From Bosea beijingensis (GTDB taxonomy: Bacteria > Pseudomonadota > Alphaproteobacteria > Rhizobiales > Beijerinckiaceae), in the NCBI RefSeq assembly GCF_030758975.1, contig NZ_CP132359.1, positions 372,001 to 436,000 of the forward strand: a stretch of DNA of 64,000 bases, read 5' to 3'. The notes beneath the pieces are model-generated. The model saw nothing but the letters and a program-made list of their open reading frames with translations. It did no database searches and was not told where the DNA came from. Below, piece by piece: positions 28,401-37,521 of this stretch (position 1 is its first letter; each line of letters starts with the position of its first letter). Made by a program: the position numbers and the translations under genes.

Positions 28401-31229
28401 ATGCTCAGCGCCCTGCCCTTCAGCTTCTCCGCCCCGCTCGCTCTCGCCGCGCTCGCATTGCTGCCGGCGCTCTGGCTGATCCTGCGGGTGACGCCGCCGC
28501 GTCCGCGCCGCATCGACTTCCCGCCGCTGAAGATCATGGCGGACCTGATCGCCAAGCGCGAGACGCCGGCCCATACGCCCTGGTGGCTGCTCGCCCTGCG
28601 CATGGCGGTGGCCGCGCTCGCGATCCTCGCCGTCGCCGGCCCGGTCTGGAATCCTGTGCGCGATGCCGCACCCTCGCGCGGTCCCGTTCTGCTGCTGATC
28701 GATAACGGCTTCGGCGCCGCGATCGACTGGTCCGAGCGTGTCGCGGTCGCGGAATCGCGCATCGCCGCCGCCACACGCGAAGGCCGCCCCGTCGCCGTGG
28801 TCGGCCTCGCCGAAGCGCCGGCCGCCATAGCGTTGGCCGAGCCCCGCATCGCGCTTGACCGTCTGCGCGCGCTCCCGCTCCAGCCGCACGCGCCCGACCG
28901 CGCCGCCCACCTCCAGCGCATCGAAGCCTTCCTGCAGGGCTCCCCCGGCGCCGAGATTGTCTGGGTCGCCGATAGCCTCGCCGTCTCCGACGATGGCAGT
29001 TTCCTCGCCCGCCTGAAGCAGGACGCCGAAGCCCGCCGCCTCGCTGTTCATGCCGCCCCGGCCGCGCAGCTTGCTCTCTCCGCGCCGGAGAACCTCGCGG
29101 GCGCCCTGACCGTCAAGGTGCTGCGCCCGACCACGAACGCCGCCGCGACGGGACAGGTCCGCGCGCTCGATCTCAAGGGCCTGCCGCTCGGCAACGCCCC
29201 CTTCATCTTCGAGGGCAGCAATCTGGAGACGACAGCCCGCCTGACCTTGCCGATCGAGGTCCGCAACGCCGTCTCGCGGCTGGAGATCGTCGGCGAGCGC
29301 AGTGCCGGCGCCGTGGCGCTGCTCGACGACCGGGCCAAGCGTCGCCGCATCGGCCTCGTCTCCGGCGCGACCGCCGACACCGCGCAGCCCTTGCTGTCGC
29401 CGACCTATTACCTCTCCCGCGCACTCCAGCCCTTCGCCGAGATTCGCGAGCCGCGGCAGGGCTCGACCGACCCGATCGGCGAATTGCTGGCTCAGAATCT
29501 CTCGGTGCTGGTCCTCGCCGATATCGGCGCGCTCGACCGTGAGACGGCCGAGAAGGTCACCAGCTTCGTCGAGCGCGGCGGCGTGCTGCTGCGCTTCGCC
29601 GGCGCCCGCCTCGCAGCCGCTTCCGACGACCTGACGCCCGTGCGCCTGCGTCGCGGCGGCCGTACGCTAGGCGGTGGCCTCTCCTGGGAAACGCCGCGCA
29701 AGCTCGCGCCCTTCACCCGCGAGAGCCCCTTCTTCGGCCTGAATATCAGCGACGACATCCGCGTCAGCCGCCAGATCCTGGCCGAGCCGGAGCCCAATCT
29801 CTCCCGCAAGACCTGGGCGGCCTTGGAGGACGGCACGCCCGTCGTCACCGCCGAGCGACGCGGCGACGGTCTGATCGCCATGGTCCATGTCACCGCCGAC
29901 ACCACCTGGTCGAACCTTCCGCTCTCGGGCCTCTTCGTCGACATGCTCCGCAAGATCGTCAATCTCGCCGGCAACGGCCCCGCCGCAGTCGAAACCCAGA
30001 GCGACGACAAGCGCGTCGAGACCTTGTCGCCGGCCCGCGTGCTCGACGGCATCGGCCAGTTCCGCACGGCGCCTGCAACGGCCCAGCCGGTGGCGCGCAA
30101 CTATGCCGGCCGCGCGACGCTCGCCCACCCGCCCGGCCTCTACGGCCCGACAGACGGCTCGCTCGCCGTCAACGCGTTGACGCCGACCGACACGCTCACG
30201 GCGCTCGACCTCGCGAGCCTCGGCGTCACCGTGCTGCCGATCGACGAGCCGGTGGCGCGCGACATCCGTCCGCCGCTGCTGGTTCTCGCCCTGCTGCTGC
30301 TCGTTATCGACACGCTGGCGACACTCTGGCTCGGTGGCCGTCTCAGCCTCGGCCGCCTGCGCAAGGCGGCCGTGCCGGCTGCGATCCTGCTCACGTTCGC
30401 GGCCTCCTTCGCGCTGACGCCCGATACCGCCCGCGCCCAGCAGCCCGCGCCGAACGCGCAGGCCGATACCCGCCCACCAATTCCCCGTGCCCTGCTCGCC
30501 AATGGCGCGATGACCCGGCTGGCCTATGTCGTCACCGGCGACAAGCCCGTCGACGACATGTCCAAGGCGGGCCTCACCGGCCTCAACACCGTGCTCGGCG
30601 CCCGCACGGCACTGGAGCCGGGCGAGCCGGTCGGCGTCAGCGTCGAGCGCGACGAACTCGCGTTCTTCCCCGTGCTCTACTGGCCGATCGTCGCCGGCCG
30701 GCCGCTGCCTTCGGCCGAGACGTTGCGCAAGCTCGAAGCCTATATGAAGGGCGGCGGCCTCGTGATCTTCGACACACGCGATGCGATGAGTGCGCGCCCC
30801 GGCGGCGGCACCACGCCCGAGGGCGACCAGCTCAAGCGCATGCTGCAGACGCTCGACATTCCCGAGCTGGAGCCGTTGCCACGCGACCACGTCCTGACCA
30901 AGACCTTCTACATCCTCGATGAGCTCGTCGGCCGCTACGATACCGGCACGACCTGGGTCGAGACCCTGCCGCCCGCCGATAGCGACGGCCGCCGCCCTGC
31001 CCGTGCCGGTGACAACGTCTCGCCCATCGTCATCACCGCCAACGATCTCGCCGCCGCCTGGGCGATCGATCGGCGCGGCGAAGGGCTGGTGCCGCTATCC
31101 GGCGGCGATCCGCGCCAGCGCGAGATGGCGCTCCGCGGCGGCGTCAACCTTGTGATGTACGCGCTCACCGGCAACTACAAGGCCGATCAGGTCCATGTCC
31201 CGGCCCTGCTCGAGCGCCTGGGACAATAG
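28401..31229 (+). CDS. BatA-N / DUF4159 large membrane protein
   Basis: A 942-residue protein. The N-terminal 85 residues are a BatA-type membrane region with two helices (about 6-27 and 59-80). A long periplasmic part follows, then two more helices (about 620-645 and 657-680) and a C-terminal DUF4159 domain (about 695-942) that resembles a class I glutamine amidotransferase fold. The start ATG follows GAGGGG. It is third in the moxR operon. Role unknown: the group is thought to assemble or regulate envelope components. Confidence 0.87.
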   Translation: MLSALPFSFSAPLALAALALLPALWLILRVTPPRPRRIDFPPLKIMADLIAKRETPAHTPWWLLALRMAVAALAILAVAGPVWNPVRDAAPSRGPVLLLIDNGFGAAIDWSERVAVAESRIAAATREGRPVAVVGLAEAPAAIALAEPRIALDRLRALPLQPHAPDRAAHLQRIEAFLQGSPGAEIVWVADSLAVSDDGSFLARLKQDAEARRLAVHAAPAAQLALSAPENLAGALTVKVLRPTTNAAATGQVRALDLKGLPLGNAPFIFEGSNLETTARLTLPIEVRNAVSRLEIVGERSAGAVALLDDRAKRRRIGLVSGATADTAQPLLSPTYYLSRALQPFAEIREPRQGSTDPIGELLAQNLSVLVLADIGALDRETAEKVTSFVERGGVLLRFAGARLAAASDDLTPVRLRRGGRTLGGGLSWETPRKLAPFTRESPFFGLNISDDIRVSRQILAEPEPNLSRKTWAALEDGTPVVTAERRGDGLIAMVHVTADTTWSNLPLSGLFVDMLRKIVNLAGNGPAAVETQSDDKRVETLSPARVLDGIGQFRTAPATAQPVARNYAGRATLAHPPGLYGPTDGSLAVNALTPTDTLTALDLASLGVTVLPIDEPVARDIRPPLLVLALLLLVIDTLATLWLGGRLSLGRLRKAAVPAAILLTFAASFALTPDTARAQQPAPNAQADTRPPIPRALLANGAMTRLAYVVTGDKPVDDMSKAGLTGLNTVLGARTALEPGEPVGVSVERDELAFFPVLYWPIVAGRPLPSAETLRKLEAYMKGGGLVIFDTRDAMSARPGGGTTPEGDQLKRMLQTLDIPELEPLPRDHVLTKTFYILDELVGRYDTGTTWVETLPPADSDGRRPARAGDNVSPIVITANDLAAAWAIDRRGEGLVPLSGGDPRQREMALRGGVNLVMYALTGNYKADQVHVPALLERLGQ

Positions 31230-31231
31230 CC

Positions 31232-33322
31232 ATGTGGAGCGTCTCCCTCGCCCCGATGGTGCCTCTGCCGCTGCTGATCGGGCTTGCCGTGCTCGCGGCT
31301 CTGGCTGCGGGCGCCGCCATCGTTCTCGCCGGCCGCAGCGCCATCCTGCGTGCGCTCGCCCTCGTCGTGCTGACCACGGCACTCGCCGATCCCTCGCTCG
31401 TCTTCGAGGATCGCGAGCCGGTCAAGGACGTCGTCTCCGTCGTGGTCGACCGCTCGGCCTCGAACCGTCTCGCCGACCGCGTGGCCCAGACAGATGCGGC
31501 CGTCGCCGAGATCGAGCGGCAATTGCGCGGCATTCCCAATGTCGAACCGCGGATCGTCGAGCTGCGTGATGCGCAAGGGTCCAATGACGGCACCCGCCTG
31601 TTCGAGGCGTTATCATCAAGCCTCGCCGACGTGCCCTCCGAGCGTGTCGCCGGCGCCATCGCGATCACAGACGGTCTCGCCCATGACGCCCCACCCAATG
31701 CCGAAGCGCTCGGCCTGCGCGCGCCGCTGCATGTCCTGACCACCGGCCGCAATGCCGAGATCGACCGCCGCATCGTACTGGTCGATTCGCCCCGTTTCGG
31801 CATCGTCGGCAAGGACCAGATCATCCGCCTGCGCGTCGCCGACAAGGGGGGCCCCGGCCGTGCCGGCCTCACCATCCGCCGCGATGGCGAAATCGTCGCC
31901 CGCCGCGAGGTCACGACCGGCCAGACGGTGCAGGTCCCCGTCCGCATCGACCGGGGCGGGCCGAACGTCGTCGAGATCGAGGCGCAGGCCATCGACAACG
32001 AATTGACGCTGGCGAATAACCGCGCCGTCATCACCATCGAGGGCGTGCGCGACAAGCTCCGCGTTTTGCTGGTCTCGGGCGAGCCGCATCCGGGCGAGCG
32101 CACCTGGCGCAATCTCCTCAAGGCCGACGCCAATGTCGATCTCGTGCATTTCACCATCCTGCGGCCGCCGGAGAAGCAGGACGGTACGCCGATCAACGAG
32201 CTTTCGCTGATCGCTTTCCCGACGCGCGAGCTGTTCCAGGTCAAGATCAAGGAATTCGACCTGATCATCTTCGACCGCTACGCCAACCAGTCGATCCTGC
32301 CGCTGCTCTATTTCGAGAACATCGTCCGCTATGTCCGCGATGGCGGTGCATTGCTCGTCGCGGCAGGGCCGGAATATGCGGGCTCGCAGACCTTGGCCCG
32401 CACCCCGCTCGGCCAGATCCTGCCCGCCCTGCCCGATGGCAGCGTCATCGACGAGGCCTATCGCGCTGAGGTCAGCGAGCCCGGCAAGCGCCACCCCGTC
32501 ACCCGCGACCTGCCGGGCTCGGAGGTCTCGCCGCCGCGCTGGGGCGAATGGCTGCGCATGGTCGGCGCCCAGGCGCGAGCCGGCGGCGCGCCGGTGATGA
32601 CCGGCCCGGGCGATCGGCCGCTCCTGATGCTGGCGCGCGAGCAGAAGGGCCGCGTCGCGCTTTTCCTCTCCGATCATGCCTGGCTCTGGGCCCGCGGCTT
32701 CCGCGATGGCGGCCCCTATCTCGACCTGCTGCGCCGCCTCAGCCACTGGCTGATGAAGGAGCCGGAGCTGGAGGAAGAGGCGCTGCGCGCCACGGTGCGC
32801 GGCGCAACCGTCGAGGTCGAGCGCCAGACGCTGCGCGACAATCCCGGCCCCATCACCATCACCGGCCCGGACGGCCAGTCACGCACGGTGACGCTCGAGC
32901 CCGGCCGCCCCGGCCTGTTCACCGCTCGCATCCCGACCAGCGATCTCGGCCTCTACCGGCTGACCGCCGACAATCTCACCGCCTTCGCCAGCGTCGGCCC
33001 CGAGAACCCGCGCGAACTGATGGAAGTGGTCAGCGATCCCGGCGCGCTCCAGCAACTGGCGCAGGCGACCGGCGGCTCCTCGCGGCGGATCGGCCGCGAG
33101 AGCGGCTCGGCCGTCAGCGTGCCGCGCATCGTGCCGATGCGCTCCGGCAGCCAGTTCGCCGGCAACGACTGGATCGGGCTGAGGATCAGCGATTCCGGGA
33201 TCGTGCGCGGCGTGCGCATCTCGCCGCTCTTCATCGGATTGCTCGGCCTGGCCGTACTGTTCGGCGCGCTCGTCGCCGGCTGGCTCGGTGAGAGCGGCAG
33301 GCGCCTCAAGCGTCAGAGCTGA
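31232..33322 (+). CDS. Large membrane protein with amidotransferase-like domain
   Basis: A 696-residue protein that starts 2 bp after the DUF4159 stop. Two N-terminal helices (about 10-50) are followed by a VWA-like segment (VVVDRSASN), beta-rich periplasmic regions and a domain like a class I glutamine amidotransferase around residues 290-500 without the catalytic Cys I would expect. A C-terminal helix (about 665-685) and a basic tail end it. It is the fourth gene of the MoxR cluster. Its last 17 bp overlap the convergent GNAT gene. Confidence 0.8.
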   Translation: MWSVSLAPMVPLPLLIGLAVLAALAAGAAIVLAGRSAILRALALVVLTTALADPSLVFEDREPVKDVVSVVVDRSASNRLADRVAQTDAAVAEIERQLRGIPNVEPRIVELRDAQGSNDGTRLFEALSSSLADVPSERVAGAIAITDGLAHDAPPNAEALGLRAPLHVLTTGRNAEIDRRIVLVDSPRFGIVGKDQIIRLRVADKGGPGRAGLTIRRDGEIVARREVTTGQTVQVPVRIDRGGPNVVEIEAQAIDNELTLANNRAVITIEGVRDKLRVLLVSGEPHPGERTWRNLLKADANVDLVHFTILRPPEKQDGTPINELSLIAFPTRELFQVKIKEFDLIIFDRYANQSILPLLYFENIVRYVRDGGALLVAAGPEYAGSQTLARTPLGQILPALPDGSVIDEAYRAEVSEPGKRHPVTRDLPGSEVSPPRWGEWLRMVGAQARAGGAPVMTGPGDRPLLMLAREQKGRVALFLSDHAWLWARGFRDGGPYLDLLRRLSHWLMKEPELEEEALRATVRGATVEVERQTLRDNPGPITITGPDGQSRTVTLEPGRPGLFTARIPTSDLGLYRLTADNLTAFASVGPENPRELMEVVSDPGALQQLAQATGGSSRRIGRESGSAVSVPRIVPMRSGSQFAGNDWIGLRISDSGIVRGVRISPLFIGLLGLAVLFGALVAGWLGESGRRLKRQS

Positions 33323-33821
33323 AGCGCATCGAGGTCACCGCCCCGCTGCGCTGCTTCAGCACGCCCTCGACCAGCTCGAGCGCGAGGAAACGCGCCGGAT
33401 CAGCCGGCCCCGGCAGCACGAGCTGGCCGGGCGGCAGCACCTTGAAGCCGAAGCGGGCGTAATAGGGCGCGTCCCCGATCAGCATGATCAGGTCGTGTCC
33501 GGCCTCGCGCGCTGACTCGATCGAACGGTTCATCAGCGCCGCCCCGATGCCCCTTCCCTCGAAGGCGGGATCGACGGTCAGCGGTCCGAGCATCAGCGCC
33601 TTGTGGCCGCCGGCGAGAACCGCCGTCACCTTCACCGAGCCGACGAGGAAGGTGCCGACATGGGCGGCGAAGGACAGGGCGTGGTCGGGCGGGACGCCCT
33701 CGCGCAGGCGGAAGGCGGTGCGCGCGAAGCGGCCGGGGCCGAAAGCGCGCTCATGCAGTCGCTCGATCGCGGCGGCGTCCACGGGGAGTTCGTGGCGGAT
33801 GGTCAGAGGCAGGGATGTCAT
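33306..33821 (-). CDS. GNAT-family N-acetyltransferase
   Basis: A 171-residue acetyltransferase. The acetyl-CoA loop is in the LTVDPAFEGRGIGAALM motif (Q/RxxGxG/A type). The following MLIGDAPYYARFGFKVL is typical of the YhbS-like branch of GNAT proteins. The substrate is unknown. Its 3' end overlaps the convergent 696-residue gene by 17 bp. Confidence 0.88.
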   Translation of the reverse strand: MTSLPLTIRHELPVDAAAIERLHERAFGPGRFARTAFRLREGVPPDHALSFAAHVGTFLVGSVKVTAVLAGGHKALMLGPLTVDPAFEGRGIGAALMNRSIESAREAGHDLIMLIGDAPYYARFGFKVLPPGQLVLPGPADPARFLALELVEGVLKQRSGAVTSMRFSSDA

Positions 33822-34165
33822 GATGATCGACGTGTAGCGCGGGGAGCAGATCGGCAGAGCGAGGGCAGGCGCGTGCGGGCGCGTTGCCGGAAGGGCGCAT
33901 TCAGCGCGCCGGTCGTCGCAGGTCTCGCAGGCTCAGGCGGATCATCATGAAAGCGCCTCTACAGCATCGGATCGGAAAGGGAAATCCGCCTTTCGGAAAA
34001 ATCTGATGTGGCGCGATAGAGCACCCGAGCGATGTCCATCCTCTTGCGCCGATCTGCTGCGGAGACTTGTCGGCTCCGTCGCTTTGGTCTCAACTCCGGT
34101 TTCCAGGCGGGGGAACAACCCACGGAAGCCGCAGGCGATCTCGCCTGTCGGAACGGAGACGACCG
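33822..34165. other. 344-bp intergenic region between GNAT and the lyase-like gene
   Basis: The region separates two divergent genes. Its middle holds a degenerate palindrome at about 33961-34020. The right end carries ACGGAGAC upstream of ATG 34166. I see no coding sequence of its own. Confidence 0.55.
33961..34020. repeat. Degenerate copy of the GAGCATCGG palindrome
   Basis: AGCATCGGATCGGAAAGGG starts at 33963, with the partial partner CCTTTCGGAAAAATCTGATGT after about 8 nt. The arms match imperfectly (one or two mismatches). The element resembles the first palindrome at 250-300, with the same core followed by a TTTCGG arm. Confidence 0.45.
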
Positions 34166-35689
34166 ATGTCCGGATATAAGCCGCTCGCCGCCGCCCTGCT
34201 TCTGGCGGCGACTGCCCTGCCTGCTCATGCCCAGCAACCGGCGCCGCCGAAGGAGCCCGTCCGCGACGAGTTCTTCTGGCTCGGCGAGATCAACAAGGCG
34301 AGCACGGTCATCAATGCCGAGCAGGGCCTGCTCGACCGGGCGCTGGCGCCGAAGCTCGCACAGGGCATCGCCAAGGTCCTCGAGGCCGGCAACCAGCCCG
34401 GCGCAAGGCGGCCTTCCACCGTCATCACCTTCGAGCCCCTGATGATCAAGGAAGCCGGGGTCGAGGTCACGCTGATCCATGCCGGCCGCTCCAGCCAGGA
34501 CATGCATGCGACCTATCGCGCCGCGATCATGCGAGACCGGCTCCTGACCTTGGCAGAGCGCCTCAACCAGGCGACGCGGACGATGGTCGAGCTCGCCGCG
34601 ACACATCGCGACACGGTCGTGCCCAACTACACCAACGGCGTCGCCGCGCAGCCCAACAGCTACGGTCATTACCTGCTCGGCCTCGCCGCCGGGCTCGATC
34701 GCGACGCGCAGCGCATTCGCGAGACCTATGCCCGCGTCGATCGCTCGCCGATGGGCACGACGGTGCTGAACGGCACGAGCTGGCCGCTCGATCGCCAGCG
34801 CATGGCGGATTATCTCGGCTTCGCCGGCCTCGTCGAGAACGCCTATGACGCCTCGCAGATCGCCGCGGCCGACCTGCCCGTGGAGGTCGGCGGCATCGTC
34901 ACCGGCATCGCGCTGCATGTCGGCGGCTTCATCGAGGACGTGATGACGCAATATGCGCAGTCGCGCCCCTGGATCATCCTGCGCGAAGGCGGCGGCAATA
35001 CCTATGTCTCCAGCGCCATGCCGCAGAAGCGCAATCCGGGCCTGTTGAACGGCACGCGTGAGGATGCCTCTACCGCGCTCTCGCTGGCGATGGGACCGGT
35101 CTTCAGGGCGCATAATATCCCGCCCGGCATGCCCGACGCGAAGGACGCCAAAACCAACAGCGCCATGACCGACAGCGCGACCAAGGCCCTGCAGGGGCTC
35201 GACCGCATCCTGAAGGCGCTCGCCATCGACCCCGAACGCGCGCTCGAAGAACTCAACAGCGACTGGACGGCCTCGCAGGAGCTCGCCGACGTGCTGATGC
35301 GGAAATACAAACTGCCCTTCCGCGCCGGCCACCATTTCGCGTCGGAGGTCGTCGACTACGCCAAGCTCAACAACATCAAGCCGACCGAGTTTCCCTATGC
35401 GCAGGCACAGGCGATCTACCGCAAGGCCGCACCGGAAATGGGGCTCGCCGCTGCCGATCTGCCGATGAGCGAAGCCGAGTTCCGCGCGACGCTCGACCCC
35501 GTCGCGATTATCAGGAATCGCGCCACCTCTGGCGGTCCGCAGCCGGCCGAGATGGACCGGATGCTGGCCGAGGCGAAGCAGCGGCTCGACCGGCAGGATA
35601 CCTGGATCAAGGACAGGCGCGCGAAGATCACGGCAGGTCTGGCCAAGCTCGACGCCGATTTCGGCGCGCTGGCGAAGAGCGCGAACTGA
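34166..35689 (+). CDS. Exported argininosuccinate-lyase-like protein (fumarase/aspartase superfamily)
   Basis: A 507-residue protein with a Sec signal peptide (about 1-22, ending LPAHAQQ), so it is probably periplasmic. The rest follows argininosuccinate lyase: GRSSQDMH (107-114) for the arginine-site loop, AQPNSYGH (161-168), DRSPMGTTVLNGTSWPLDR (about 192-210) and the superfamily signature SSAMPQKRNP (282-291) with catalytic Ser283. The Thr-His pair normally in GYTHLQ..AQP is Thr-Asn (Asn157), so a key acid/base residue is missing. Normal arginine synthesis is unlikely because it is exported and solitary. The substrate is unknown. ATG 34166 has ACGGAGAC upstream. Confidence 0.82.
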   Translation: MSGYKPLAAALLLAATALPAHAQQPAPPKEPVRDEFFWLGEINKASTVINAEQGLLDRALAPKLAQGIAKVLEAGNQPGARRPSTVITFEPLMIKEAGVEVTLIHAGRSSQDMHATYRAAIMRDRLLTLAERLNQATRTMVELAATHRDTVVPNYTNGVAAQPNSYGHYLLGLAAGLDRDAQRIRETYARVDRSPMGTTVLNGTSWPLDRQRMADYLGFAGLVENAYDASQIAAADLPVEVGGIVTGIALHVGGFIEDVMTQYAQSRPWIILREGGGNTYVSSAMPQKRNPGLLNGTREDASTALSLAMGPVFRAHNIPPGMPDAKDAKTNSAMTDSATKALQGLDRILKALAIDPERALEELNSDWTASQELADVLMRKYKLPFRAGHHFASEVVDYAKLNNIKPTEFPYAQAQAIYRKAAPEMGLAAADLPMSEAEFRATLDPVAIIRNRATSGGPQPAEMDRMLAEAKQRLDRQDTWIKDRRAKITAGLAKLDADFGALAKSAN

Positions 35690-35707
35690 TCGACAGCGCG
35701 GTCGCGC

Positions 35708-36217
35708 TCACCACTCCGTTGAAGGCGGTTGCCCGGACGTGATCTCCGCCAGCCGCCGCCGCGTCGCCGGCGTCGTGCCGTCCGGCAGATTATCGAGCGG
35801 GAAGAAGCCGGCCTCCGCGATCTCGCGATCCGGCTGCTTGATGGATTCGACCCGGAACTGGCGCAGGATATAGACGGCGACATGATCGCGGCGCGAGATC
35901 CTCCGGTTGAAGAACAGCCCATGCAGGACAGGTCGTTCGGTCGGAGCGATGCACGCCTCCTCCGACAATTCGCGCTCCAGCGACAATTCCGCCGTCTCTC
36001 CGACCTCGACCCCTCCACCCGGAAAATGCCAGCCGGGCACATAGGTGTGGCGGATCAGGAAGACCTCGCCGCGCTCGTTCAGCACGACGGCGCGCACGCC
36101 GAGGGTCATGCCCCGCGCGAAGCGGAAATAAAGATGCAGCAGCCACGTCAGCAGGCGCTGCGCAGGCGTGCGCGGCTTCTCCGGATCGGCGGCTGGCGGC
36201 GGCGGCGCTGATTGCAT
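35708..36217 (-). CDS. Nudix hydrolase
   Basis: A 169-residue Nudix protein starting at ATG 36217 with GAGA upstream; a TTG at 36232 is an alternative. The Nudix box GGGVEVGETAELSLEREL followed by SEEACI matches except for Cys where the motif ends in Gly. Its target is unknown. It lies 18 bp from the lyase-like gene and is convergent with it. Confidence 0.85.
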   Translation of the reverse strand: MQSAPPPPAADPEKPRTPAQRLLTWLLHLYFRFARGMTLGVRAVVLNERGEVFLIRHTYVPGWHFPGGGVEVGETAELSLERELSEEACIAPTERPVLHGLFFNRRISRRDHVAVYILRQFRVESIKQPDREIAEAGFFPLDNLPDGTTPATRRRLAEITSGQPPSTEW

Positions 36218-36549
36218 CCGATCGATTCTCAAGGGCGGGTTAATTGTCTATGCAAAAAACGCATGACGGACCGTCAAGCGCTTCAGTTGCTCTGCCACAA
36301 ACGCGCCCCAAATGAGGCAGATATCGCACTGCAACATCAGGACACCGAAACCATGCTTCTCTCTTTCATCATCGCTCGCTTCAAGGCCAAGCCGGCCTAT
36401 GTCTGGAAGCCCGCCGTCACGCTGACCGATTCGCGCATCGTGTCGGAACTGACCGGCGCCGCCAACTGAGGTCTTTCGACCTTTCCGCGGTCCAGGCGCG
36501 CCATCGGCGCGCTTGACTGACGGCCTCCTGCGGGGGCAAGCGCTAGAGC
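36218..36549. other. 332-bp region between Nudix and phosphoesterase genes
   Basis: This stretch is AT-richer at its left end (36235-36280) than the genes around it. It holds one possible small gene at 36353-36469 and otherwise nothing I can identify. Confidence 0.45.
36353..36469 (+). CDS. Possible 38-residue small protein
   Basis: An ATG at 36353 preceded by CAGGAC opens a 38-residue frame that begins MLLSFIIARFKAKPAYVW and ends ELTGAAN, with a short hydrophobic N-terminus and a basic patch. I do not recognise it. Codon use is like the surrounding genes, and an upstream in-frame extension to 36212 would overlap the Nudix start. It could be chance. Confidence 0.35.
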   Translation: MLLSFIIARFKAKPAYVWKPAVTLTDSRIVSELTGAAN

Positions 36550-37440
36550 GTGTTCAAGCTCGCGCATCTGTCCGACCCGCATCTCGGCCCGCTCGCCGGG
36601 TTTTCGCTGCATCAGCTCTTCGGCAAGCGCGCGACGGGTTACGTCAACTGGCGCCGCAAGCGCCGGCACGCCCATGACATGGATATCCTGGCGCGCATCG
36701 TCGCCGATATCCACGCTCAGGCGCCCAACCATGTCGCCTGCACCGGCGACGTCGCCCATATCGGCCTGCCCGACGAATTCAAGACCGCCATCGCCTTTCT
36801 CGACGAGCTCGGCCCGCGCGAGACCGTGAGCTTCGTGCCGGGCAATCACGATGCCTATGCCCGCTCCTCGCTGAAGCCGCTGGCCGGCCTGCTCGCGCCC
36901 TGGATCGCCGATGACGAGGGCAAGGCCGGCTACCCCTGGTATCGCCGCCGCGACCAGGTCGCGCTGATTGGCGTCAATAGCGGAGTGCCGACCCTCCCCC
37001 TGATGGCGACCGGCCGCGTCGGCAGCGAGCAGATCGCCCGCACCGAGGCGCTGCTGGACCGCGCCCGCGACGAAGGGCTGATCCGCGTCGTGCTGATCCA
37101 TCACCCGCCCTATGTCGGCGGCGCCAAGCGCGGCCGCGAACTGGTCGATGCCGCCGCCTTCGAGGCGATGCTGAAGCGCAAGGGAGCAGACCTCGTCCTG
37201 CACGGCCATAATCACAGCTTCTCGCTGGCCTGGCGGCCCGGCCTGCGCCGCGACGTGCCGATCATCGGCGTGCCCTCGGCCTCTATCGGCCCGCGCGGCC
37301 ATGGCGAGCTCGGCACCTGGCATCTCTTCCGCATCGACGGCGACGCAAAAGAACCGGCGATCACGCTGGAGCAGCGCGGCTTCGAGCCGGACGGCACGGT
37401 GATTCTTCGCCAGGAGATCACTCTGACGAAAGCCACCTGA
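36550..37440 (+). CDS. Calcineurin-like metallophosphoesterase
   Basis: A 296-residue enzyme with the full metallophosphoesterase motif set: DPHLG (Asp9, His11), TGDVAH, PGNHDA, IHHPPYVGG and HGHNHSF. It should bind two metal ions and hydrolyse a phosphomonoester or diester, for example a cyclic nucleotide as in the CpdA branch. The start is GTG 36550. It is convergent with the SDR gene. Confidence 0.92.
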   Translation: MFKLAHLSDPHLGPLAGFSLHQLFGKRATGYVNWRRKRRHAHDMDILARIVADIHAQAPNHVACTGDVAHIGLPDEFKTAIAFLDELGPRETVSFVPGNHDAYARSSLKPLAGLLAPWIADDEGKAGYPWYRRRDQVALIGVNSGVPTLPLMATGRVGSEQIARTEALLDRARDEGLIRVVLIHHPPYVGGAKRGRELVDAAAFEAMLKRKGADLVLHGHNHSFSLAWRPGLRRDVPIIGVPSASIGPRGHGELGTWHLFRIDGDAKEPAITLEQRGFEPDGTVILRQEITLTKAT

Positions 37441-37450
37441 AGGGTGTTAT

Positions 37451-37493
37451 CCCGTGTCTGCGCAGCGGCGCTGCGCACCGCAGCGCGCACGGG
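37451..37493. terminator. Convergent-gene stem-loop region
   Basis: An outer stem CCCGTG (37451-37456)/CACGGG (37488-37493) encloses TGCGCAGCG (37459-37467)/CGCTGCGCA (37469-37477). GCGCTGC (37468-37474) can also pair with GCAGCGC. It lies between the stop codons of the phosphoesterase and SDR genes and may stop both transcripts, although there is no T-run. Confidence 0.45.
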
Positions 37494-37521
37494 AAGACAT
37501 CACCTCCGAAAATACCGACTG

